From: Clostridiales bacterium
GTDB taxonomy: Bacteria > Bacillota > Clostridia > Peptostreptococcales > Anaerovoracaceae
Direction: 5' to 3'
NCBI GenBank assembly: GCA_012511395.1
Contig: JAAZGD010000002.1
Coordinates: forward strand, 1-5,326
Length of the DNA stretch: 5,326 bases
The position numbers and the translations under genes are program-made. Below the pieces are notes generated by a model that was not told the DNA's origin, did no database searches, and saw nothing but the letters and a program-made list of their open reading frames with translations. Positions 1 to 5,326 of this stretch are shown here, piece after piece. Within the stretch, counting starts at the first letter, position 1, and each line of letters starts with the position of its first letter.

Positions 1-1061
1 AGGATGCACCTTCCGGATTTGTAAGAATCTATCTGTATTTTCTTATGGAGAGTCAGCTGGGCAAAGGTGTGGATATAGAAGAAACGGCAAACAATCTTGC
101 CTTACCTGTAACCTACATAAAGGAAGCTTTATATTACTGGCAGGAGACAGGTGTTATAGAGATAGAAGATAGATTATCCCCGGTGGAAAAGACGGAAAGG
201 GCTCCTTTTGATGAGAAGATAAATGAAATGTTCATCATGATTGAAAGGGTGACGAAAAGACCTCTTTCAAGCAAGGAGGCTCTTGAGATTTCATCCTGGA
301 TCAAGGATTATAATATGACACCTGAAGCCATTATATATGGATATACCCATGCGGGAAAAAACAAGTCAAGTCCGGGAACAAATTATGTGGAAGCCATAAT
401 AAGGGAATGGGCAGATTACGGTCTTTTTACTACTAAAGAGATAGAAGAGCATCTTGAGAAAAGGGAGCTGTCAAATCAAAAACACAAAAGAATATTTAAA
501 GCCTTGGGCTTTTCCAGGTTCCCTACAGAAGCTGAAAGAACAATGATGGACAAGTGGTTTGATGAAGGTTTTTTAATGGATGAAATACTTGATGCCTGTG
601 GTAAAACTACGGGGATCCCCAATCCCAATCTCAATTACATAAATCAAGTTCTCGAAAATAGGAGAGAGAAGAGAGAAGGTGTTCTTGAGAAATTGGGAAA
701 AGAGGAAAGAGGAAGCTTCAAGGATCGCTACGCAAAGCTTCGGGAAAAGAATAAGTTTGAAGCTGATGAAAGAAAAGAAGAAGTGTACAGGAGATCTCCC
801 GGGATTAAAACAATAGATGAGGAAATAGCGGATCTGTATATGAGGTTTAGCAGGGAAGCTTTGACGGGGAATATAGAAGAACAGAAAAAGTTAAAAGAAC
901 GTTTAAACAGAAAAAATGAGGACAGAGCATATCTTTTGACTGAAGCAGGATTTCCATTAGGTTACACCGATGTGAAATATAATTGTGAAAGTTGTAAAGA
1001 CACAGGGGTGACTGAACAAGGCATGCCTTGTAAATGCAGAGAACAAATACAGGATTTGTAA
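1..1061 (+). CDS. DnaD-domain replication protein with helicase-loader-like zinc tail (5' partial)
   Basis: Probable primosome/replication-initiation protein of the DnaD family, which acts with DnaA/DnaB-type factors to remodel the origin and recruit the helicase. The frame (codons from base 3) is open to the window edge. The 14 codons before the first ATG (base 45) read DAPSGFVRIYLYFL, which resembles the usual DnaD N-terminus, so that ATG is internal and the true start lies upstream. Counting from that Met: residues 1-42 complete a winged-helix-like part; about 55-135 form a DDBH2 module with the YxxxIxxxW signature (Y114, I118, W122); about 148-208 form a second DDBH2-like module in which the signature Trp is replaced by Arg (Y198, R206). 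Residues about 230-338 are charged helices ending in a probable zinc site (C314, C317, C329, C331), resembling the N-terminus of clostridial DnaC/DnaI-like loaders. The protein stops there, with no Walker motifs. Family assignment is confident; the tail's function is inferred. Confidence 0.88.
   Translation, partial: DAPSGFVRIYLYFLMESQLGKGVDIEETANNLALPVTYIKEALYYWQETGVIEIEDRLSPVEKTERAPFDEKINEMFIMIERVTKRPLSSKEALEISSWIKDYNMTPEAIIYGYTHAGKNKSSPGTNYVEAIIREWADYGLFTTKEIEEHLEKRELSNQKHKRIFKALGFSRFPTEAERTMMDKWFDEGFLMDEILDACGKTTGIPNPNLNYINQVLENRREKREGVLEKLGKEERGSFKDRYAKLREKNKFEADERKEEVYRRSPGIKTIDEEIADLYMRFSREALTGNIEEQKKLKERLNRKNEDRAYLLTEAGFPLGYTDVKYNCESCKDTGVTEQGMPCKCREQIQDL
1016..1031. repeat. 16-bp perfect palindrome in the DnaD-like gene
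   Basis: The bases ACAAGGCATGCCTTGT form a perfect inverted repeat without a spacer. It lies in the 3' end of the DnaD-like gene, over the codons just before the last two zinc-site cysteines, and 65 bases upstream of the next start codon. It could be an operator for a dimeric regulator or simply a coding coincidence; a perfect 16-mer is only mildly unexpected in a window this size. There is no T-tract after it, so it is not a terminator. Confidence 0.35.
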
Positions 1062-1080
1062 AAATAAACTATAAGTCATC

Positions 1081-1086
1081 GGAGAG
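1081..1086 (+). promoter_or_regulatory. Ribosome binding site of the M23 hydrolase gene
   Basis: GGAGAG lies 9 bases before the ATG at 1096. It is the only Shine-Dalgarno-like sequence in the 34-base gap after the DnaD-like gene, and it fixes the start of the coiled-coil/M23 protein. Confidence 0.7.
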
Positions 1087-1095
1087 CATAGGCAC

Positions 1096-3744
1096 ATGAG
1101 TTTTAGAAATAAAAAAGACGAAAAAAGCAACAAAACAGATAACAAGAAAGAACAAAAGGTAAAAGAAGAATATCCAAGCTATGAAGCATTATCCAGAGAA
1201 GATGCTAAAGCTTTGTTGGAGCTTAGGCTGAAGAAGAAATCCCAGGGGATTATTGTGCCTGAAATAGTAAATGAGCCTTCAGATGACTCGGATATTAAGA
1301 TATTTCAAAGAGAAGGCAAGGCTTTAAAGAGGCAGGAGGCCCAGGACAGTCGTTTTCTTAAAAAGATGGAGAGAACTACGAGAGAAGGCGAGGAAAAGTA
1401 TGAGAGGGAAGTCCAAAGGCTGAAGGAAGAAGAGGAGAGAACCAGGAAGAGACAGGAACAGGACCTGGCAAGACTCCTTAAGCAGGATGAAAAGGAGCAG
1501 CTGAAGAAAGAGGAAGAAGACCATAAGAAAAAGAAAGAGAGAGAAAAGAAGGAATTAAAGGAGAAGATTAAAGAAGAAAAAAAGAGAGAAAAGGAAAAGA
1601 GAAGAGAACGGTCTCTTCCAAATAGATTAAAAAGATACAGAGATGCCCGCTTTGCCATGACTGATAAGAAATACTATGAAAAAGAGGAGCAACAGAAGCA
1701 AAAGGAAAAACAGTCTGTCAGAGATGCCCGCTTAAAAATAAGCGAAAACAAGAAAAAGGACAGGGTTGATAAGGATAACAGAAGAAAGGCTATACAGGAA
1801 CGAAAAGCCAGAATAATAGAAAGGGAGTTTCAAAAAGCAAAGGAAAGGGCCAGGTTCAGGGAGCTTCGCATAGCGGAAACCTTTGCAAGGAGAAAAGCAA
1901 AAACTGAAGAATATACAGTCCTAGAAAAAGCTTATGTAGATTGTGTTGCCGCAAGAGAAAGAATGTTGGAAGAAAAAGCGTTGAAAAAGGCAAGGGCTAA
2001 AAACCATGACGCTTACCTTAGGACCCTTCCCAAGGAAGAAAGAAAGGCTGAAACCCAGAACCATAACGGGATTTGCAAAGAAGAGAGAGAGGCCTATTTA
2101 AAGAAGAGAGAAGACATAATTCTGGCAAATCAGGGACTTGACATAAAGGACAGAAAAAAAGTTCCACCCAGGAATCCGGGAAGCTTGTCAGACAGAATAG
2201 GAAGAAGGGTCAGCTGTTACCTTAAAAAAAGGGTGCTGATACCTGTTAGAATAAAACATGAATTAATAAGCAGAAAAGCAGTCATTTCCAACAGAATGGC
2301 TTTGATTATAGACAGCATTTCATCTAAAAACGACAGAATAGACGATATTATAGAAGCTATAACAGAAGCCATGTCATACAGAGCCTACAGAATAAGACTG
2401 CTGACGGACAGGCATAAAGAGGTGCTCTTTGGCGTCTTGACAGGTGTGATTATTGTAATAATTCTCACCTTAAGCTTCTTTAACTATGTAACAGGATACG
2501 AATACTCCTACAACAAAAGAGTAATCGGAGTGGTGAAGAATCAGGAGGATCTGTTGGCCCTGGTAGACATAGTAAACGAACAGCTTTCAAAAGAACATGA
2601 AGCTATGATCACCATAGATAAAAATAAGCACATTTCCTTTAAAAGAGTTTTCATAATGGGAAGGGATGTGGACAATCAGGAAAGAGCCTTAAGAAAATTA
2701 ACATATATGAGAGACCTGCCCTCTAAAGGAAATGCCATATATATTGAAGGCATAAGGGTGGGTGTGCTTAATACAAGAGAAGATGCGGAAAGATCCTTGA
2801 ACACAGTGTTGAATAATTATCTTTCCACCAGCAAGGACACAGAATATGAAAGTGTAGGCTTTGCAGAGACCATCGAAATTAAGGAAGTGGATACAAGGCT
2901 GGGCGGGATAGAGACTGTGGATGATATTGCCAATAAAATCCTTACAGGGGGAAAAAGAACGGAAACTCATACTGTAGAACCGGGGGAAACAGCAGTGTCT
3001 GTGGCTCAAAAATATAATATTACAGTGAATCAATTAATGGCTTCAAACCCTGACATGAATGTGCGGCAGCTTGAGATAGGGGAGATAATGTATCTGACTG
3101 AGGCTGATCCCATGGTTAAGGTTCAGACTGTTGAAGTTACAAGATATATTGAATATATTCCTTATGCCACCACCTACCAGGACGATTCAAGCGTTTGGGA
3201 AGGCGAGCTTACTACAAAGGTCCAGGGCAAAGAAGGGGAAAGAGAGATTGTTGCCAAGATTGTAAGGAACAACGGCAAGGAAACAGCCAAGAAGGTTTTG
3301 GAGGAACGACTTATTTCAGAACCCAGGCAGGCTGTAGTTCTTGTAGGTACAAAACCGCCGCCGCCATTAAAGGGCACAGGCACCTTTATCTACCCTGTTA
3401 CAAACTATACTTTAACCTCCAGATTTGGAACAAGATGGGGCAGGCTTCATGCGGGGATTGATATGGCAGCTCCTGTGGGGACAAAAATAAGGGCGGCAGA
3501 CGGAGGCACGGTTATTATGGCAGGTTATAACGGTGAACTGGGTTATTGCGTGGAAATAGATCATGGCGGGAATCTTGTTACTGTATATGGCCACTGCAGC
3601 AAGCTTCATGTTTCAGTGGGAGAGCAGGTCTATCAAGGTCAGCATATTGCAGATGTGGGAAGCACCGGAAGAAGTACAGGATCACATCTACATTTCGAGG
3701 TTAGAGTATTAGGCGTTGCCAAGAATCCTTTTGAGTTTCTTTAA
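1096..3744 (+). CDS. Membrane-anchored M23 (LytM-type) endopeptidase with LysM, G5 and a long cytoplasmic coiled coil
   Basis: Predicted peptidoglycan endopeptidase of 882 residues. Residues 1-440 have no signal peptide and are dominated by K, E and R with long helical stretches (about 70-345), including a 27-residue periodic repeat starting at 182, 209 and 236. A single hydrophobic helix at about 443-465 follows; the strongly basic N-terminal side predicts N-in topology, so the coiled coil would be cytoplasmic and the rest outside. Outside are two copies of a roughly 65-residue module (about 472-536 and 547-616), a LysM peptidoglycan-binding domain (about 624-668), a G5 domain (about 672-752), a proline linker (754-757) and an M23 domain (about 762-880). 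The M23 zinc/catalytic residues are all present: H785 and D789 (HxxxD), H833 (YGH), and H864/H866 (HLH), so an active enzyme is expected. The LysM-G5-M23 half is a common clostridial layout; the very large charged N-terminus is unusual. The position directly before walRK suggests a role in wall growth. The exact substrate bond cannot be read from sequence. Confidence 0.93.
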   Translation: MSFRNKKDEKSNKTDNKKEQKVKEEYPSYEALSREDAKALLELRLKKKSQGIIVPEIVNEPSDDSDIKIFQREGKALKRQEAQDSRFLKKMERTTREGEEKYEREVQRLKEEEERTRKRQEQDLARLLKQDEKEQLKKEEEDHKKKKEREKKELKEKIKEEKKREKEKRRERSLPNRLKRYRDARFAMTDKKYYEKEEQQKQKEKQSVRDARLKISENKKKDRVDKDNRRKAIQERKARIIEREFQKAKERARFRELRIAETFARRKAKTEEYTVLEKAYVDCVAARERMLEEKALKKARAKNHDAYLRTLPKEERKAETQNHNGICKEEREAYLKKREDIILANQGLDIKDRKKVPPRNPGSLSDRIGRRVSCYLKKRVLIPVRIKHELISRKAVISNRMALIIDSISSKNDRIDDIIEAITEAMSYRAYRIRLLTDRHKEVLFGVLTGVIIVIILTLSFFNYVTGYEYSYNKRVIGVVKNQEDLLALVDIVNEQLSKEHEAMITIDKNKHISFKRVFIMGRDVDNQERALRKLTYMRDLPSKGNAIYIEGIRVGVLNTREDAERSLNTVLNNYLSTSKDTEYESVGFAETIEIKEVDTRLGGIETVDDIANKILTGGKRTETHTVEPGETAVSVAQKYNITVNQLMASNPDMNVRQLEIGEIMYLTEADPMVKVQTVEVTRYIEYIPYATTYQDDSSVWEGELTTKVQGKEGEREIVAKIVRNNGKETAKKVLEERLISEPRQAVVLVGTKPPPPLKGTGTFIYPVTNYTLTSRFGTRWGRLHAGIDMAAPVGTKIRAADGGTVIMAGYNGELGYCVEIDHGGNLVTVYGHCSKLHVSVGEQVYQGQHIADVGSTGRSTGSHLHFEVRVLGVAKNPFEFL
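1559..1625 (+). other. Candidate programmed -1 frameshift signal in the coiled-coil region
   Basis: An in-frame A_AAA_AAG heptamer (1578-1584; codons GAA AAA AAG) matches the slippery sequence of E. coli dnaX. Upstream is an SD-like AGGAG (1559-1563) with a 14-base gap. Downstream, bases 1601-1607 and 1612-1618 form a perfect 7-bp stem with an ACGG loop. A shift to the -1 frame would meet TAG at 1623-1625, giving a product of about 175 residues: a soluble charged coil without membrane helix or hydrolase. The 16-base gap to the hairpin is longer than usual, and the gene is rich in A runs, so chance is a serious alternative. Confidence 0.3.
1638..1733 (+). repeat. In-frame direct repeat (15 bp, 81-base period) in the coiled coil
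   Basis: The 15-mer CAGAGATGCCCGCTT occurs at 1638-1652 and again at 1719-1733, exactly 81 bases (27 codons) apart. The protein shows R-D-A-R at residues 182 and 209 and a third, diverged R-K-A-R at 236, again 27 residues on. This indicates three coiled-coil units of 27 residues, probably made by internal duplication. Confidence 0.6.
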
Positions 3745-3745
3745 T
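3716..3745 (+). promoter_or_regulatory. Possible sigma-A promoter for walRK
   Basis: TTGCCA (3716-3721) and TTTAAT (3740-3745) each match the sigma-A consensus at 5 of 6 positions and are separated by 18 bases. They span the last codons and stop of the M23 gene, 30 bases before the walR ATG. There is no extended -10 TG. If real, walRK could be expressed separately from the genes upstream. Confidence 0.3.
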
Positions 3746-3764
3746 AGGCTTTTAGCTGTGAAAT

Positions 3765-3768
3765 GAGG
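3765..3768 (+). promoter_or_regulatory. Ribosome binding site of walR
   Basis: GAGG lies 7 bases before the ATG at 3776, a normal spacing. It supports this start, which also gives the usual short N-terminus (MEKKRILIVEDE) before the acidic pocket of the receiver domain. Confidence 0.65.
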
Positions 3769-3775
3769 TTAAGCT

Positions 3776-4474
3776 ATGGAAAAGAAAAGAATCCTTATAG
3801 TAGAAGATGAAAAACCCATATCGGACATAATTAAGTTTAACCTGGAAAAAGACGGGTTTTTAGTAAATGTTGCCTACGACGGTGAGGAAGGCTTTGAGCT
3901 GATTATGAAATGGGAACCGGACCTGGTTCTTCTTGACGTGATGCTGCCCAAACTGGACGGTTTCGAGGTTTTGAAAAGGACAAGAGAAAAAAATCAGGTG
4001 CCCATCCTTATGGTAACAGCAAAGGAAGAAGAGGTGGACAAAGTCCTGGGGTTGGAGCTGGGAGCTGATGACTATATTACGAAGCCCTTCGGTATGAGAG
4101 AGCTTCTTGCAAGGGTAAAGGCTAATATCAGAAGGTATGATACAGCGGATCTGAAGGATAGTGAAGAAGTGCCCGTTAAGAGCTATAAGAATCTGGAAAT
4201 TGACATGAACAAGTATGAGATCAGAAAGGATGGAAAGCCCTTAGAGCTGACCTTAAGGGAATTTGAACTGTTAAGGTATTTGGCTGAGCGGGAGAACAAG
4301 GTCTTTTCAAGGGAACAGCTTCTTTTAGAGGTATGGGGATATGAGTACTTCGGAGATGTGAGAACAGTGGATGTTACTGTAAGAAGATTGAGAGAGAAAC
4401 TGGAAAACGATCCGGCAGAACCTACCTATGTTATGACTAAAAGAGGTATAGGATATTATTTTCATAATGCATAG
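3776..4474 (+). CDS. walR: Essential cell-wall response regulator WalR (YycF), OmpR/PhoB family
   Basis: DNA-binding response regulator of 232 residues, the normal length for this family. In Bacillus and relatives WalR is phosphorylated by WalK and controls peptidoglycan hydrolase genes. The receiver domain (about 4-120) has the acidic pocket E10/D11, phosphoacceptor D54 in VLLDVMLP, T81 and K103. The GLELGADDYITKPF stretch closely matches Bacillus WalR, and T102 matches the threonine (T101) reported there as a PrkC kinase target. A linker of about 15 residues leads to a winged-helix domain (about 135-230) with the YFGDVRTVDVTVRRLREK recognition-helix block (191-208) and the GIGYYF end that are hallmarks of WalR. 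The gene lies 31 bases after the M23 hydrolase gene and 8 bases before walK. The WalR call rests on remembered similarity to the B. subtilis protein and on the adjacent WalK; another PhoB-like regulator is unlikely. Confidence 0.95.
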   Translation: MEKKRILIVEDEKPISDIIKFNLEKDGFLVNVAYDGEEGFELIMKWEPDLVLLDVMLPKLDGFEVLKRTREKNQVPILMVTAKEEEVDKVLGLELGADDYITKPFGMRELLARVKANIRRYDTADLKDSEEVPVKSYKNLEIDMNKYEIRKDGKPLELTLREFELLRYLAERENKVFSREQLLLEVWGYEYFGDVRTVDVTVRRLREKLENDPAEPTYVMTKRGIGYYFHNA

Positions 4475-4482
4475 ATAAAAAA

Positions 4483-5326
4483 ATGATTCAAAGAACAAGA
4501 AGCATAAGACTGAGAATAGTTCTTATTTACTGCCTTTTGGTATTTATCGCTGTTACCATCATAGGCGTGTTTATAATGTCTGAAACAGGAAAATATCTGC
4601 GAGAAACTACTTCTGAAAGAATTTCCACCACCATTAATAAGGGAACCCTTCTTTCTTCCCTTTCAGAGCTTTCAGACTTAAACAGTCACCGGGAAGAAGC
4701 TCAAAAAAGTGTAGATTTGTGGGGGGAGACCTTAAAGGAAGAGATCTTCGTAATAGATGAGAACTTTAATATTGTAGCCGCCACAAATTACTATGAGGGG
4801 TTAAGCGCCCTTTCACTTCTTGATGAAAACCTGATTCTAAAAGGCCTTTCAGGTGAGGAAGGGGAAAAGGACAGCGTTTTAAATACTGAAGAAGGACCTA
4901 TTCCTGTGTTGAATAAGGTGTATCCCATCAAAGGAGCTGAAGCTACGGGAGTGGTGTATATAAGAGCTGACTTAAGCTCCGTGGAGGATGCCATTAAAAA
5001 CTTCAGAGAAATATTCTTGAAGGCTATGGCCATAGCCTTGCTGGTCACTTTGGTGCTGGGATTCCTCATAGCAAGAAGCATTACAGAACCCATAAACCAT
5101 GTAACCGACATGGCAGAACGAATGGCGGAAGGAGATTTCAGCAGGGAGGTTAAGATAAAGTCCAAGGATGAAATTGGAGATTTAGCCCAGATGTTTAATC
5201 TTCTAAGGATTAAACTGAACGAAACCCTGTCCTTGATTAACAGTGAAAAGAACAAGCTGGAGGCTGTGCTTTCACATATGGCAGACGGTCTCATAGCGGT
5301 GGACAAGTCAGGGAACATCATTCACT
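4483..5326 (+). CDS. walK: Sensor histidine kinase WalK (YycG), N-terminal part (3' cut by window end)
   Basis: Membrane sensor kinase that phosphorylates WalR in response to cell-wall state. Only 281 codons are in the window, and the frame is open to its end. Domains seen: a short basic N-terminus, TM1 (about 11-32), an extracytoplasmic sensor domain (about 33-176), TM2 (about 178-198), a HAMP linker (about 196-250, with ITEPINHV and the DEIGDLAQMFN block), and the beginning of a cytoplasmic PAS domain (from about 257, with EAVLSHMADGLIAVD). The rest of PAS, the HisKA phosphoacceptor histidine and the ATPase domain lie beyond the window. ATG at 4483 is the only plausible start, because an in-frame stop lies at 4465-4467 and TM1 would be lost with a later Met. 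No good Shine-Dalgarno is present; the 8 bases after the walR stop are nearly all A, so translation is probably coupled to walR. Confidence 0.93.
   Translation, partial: MIQRTRSIRLRIVLIYCLLVFIAVTIIGVFIMSETGKYLRETTSERISTTINKGTLLSSLSELSDLNSHREEAQKSVDLWGETLKEEIFVIDENFNIVAATNYYEGLSALSLLDENLILKGLSGEEGEKDSVLNTEEGPIPVLNKVYPIKGAEATGVVYIRADLSSVEDAIKNFREIFLKAMAIALLVTLVLGFLIARSITEPINHVTDMAERMAEGDFSREVKIKSKDEIGDLAQMFNLLRIKLNETLSLINSEKNKLEAVLSHMADGLIAVDKSGNIIH

Noticed and set aside
1047..1075. TATAAG at 1070-1075 as a -10 box for the hydrolase gene
   Set aside because: The -10 match is good, but the -35 position (ATACAG) is poor, so I do not list a promoter here.
1057..1095. WalR-type operator (TGTWAH-N5-TGTWAH) upstream of the hydrolase or walR
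   Set aside because: Single TGTAA half-sites occur (for example 1029 and 1057), but I found no correctly spaced direct repeat, so WalR control of this cluster is not supported.
1062..1095. Frameshifted remnant of a helicase-loader ATPase after the DnaD-like gene
   Set aside because: The 34-base gap has no room for, or trace of, Walker motifs in any frame, so the ATPase is absent here and not just out of frame.
1305..1658. Minus-strand frames rich in S, F and L across the coiled-coil region
   Set aside because: They are the antisense reading of K/E/R codons (AAG/GAA/AGA) and have no sign of a real gene.
2154..2160. A7 run as a second slippery site
   Set aside because: It reads A_AAA_AAA before GTT, a weaker pattern, and I saw no upstream SD-like or downstream hairpin support.
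3195..3461. 88-codon plus-strand frame overlapping the G5/M23 region
   Set aside because: It is out of frame inside the well-supported hydrolase gene and has no ribosome binding site or recognisable domain.
4791..5321. 176-codon open frame on the minus strand
   Set aside because: It lies wholly antisense to walK, whose plus-strand translation gives clear TM, HAMP and PAS features; the minus frame resembles no protein I recognise and is a shadow.

Overview
The window looks like chromosomal DNA of a low-GC Gram-positive bacterium of class Clostridia. The evidence is the A/G-rich coding strand, the clostridial-type DnaD-domain protein, a LysM-G5-M23 wall hydrolase and a WalR/WalK (YycF/YycG) pair. 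Genus cannot be assigned from the sequence alone. All four genes lie on the + strand with gaps of 34, 31 and 8 bases. No terminator was seen between them, so they may form one transcription unit, possibly with an internal promoter before walR.

Layout. Bases 1-1061 hold the 3' part of a DnaD-family replication protein. Its frame is open to the window edge, so its true start lies upstream. It has an N-terminal winged-helix-like part, two tandem DnaD C-terminal-type (DDBH2) modules, and a tail that resembles the N-terminal zinc region of DnaI/DnaC-type helicase loaders but stops before any ATPase domain. Bases 1096-3744 encode an 882-residue membrane protein. It has about 440 residues of extremely charged, probably cytoplasmic coiled coil, one transmembrane helix, a duplicated extracytoplasmic module, LysM, G5 and a complete M23 (LytM-type) endopeptidase domain. 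Bases 3776-4474 encode the response regulator WalR. Bases 4483-5326 encode the N-terminal 281 residues of the sensor kinase WalK (two TM helices, extracytoplasmic sensor domain, HAMP, start of PAS), cut by the window end.

How they may work together. WalRK is the Firmicutes two-component system that tunes peptidoglycan hydrolase activity to growth, and an M23 hydrolase directly upstream fits that role. The DnaD-like gene adds a replication-initiation function to the same cluster. The least ordinary features are the very large cytoplasmic coiled coil fused to a wall hydrolase, a possible programmed -1 frameshift site inside that coiled coil (A_AAA_AAG with an upstream SD-like element and a downstream hairpin), a 27-residue periodic repeat next to it, and the helicase-loader-like tail on the DnaD protein. 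I found no mobile element, CRISPR array or RNA gene.
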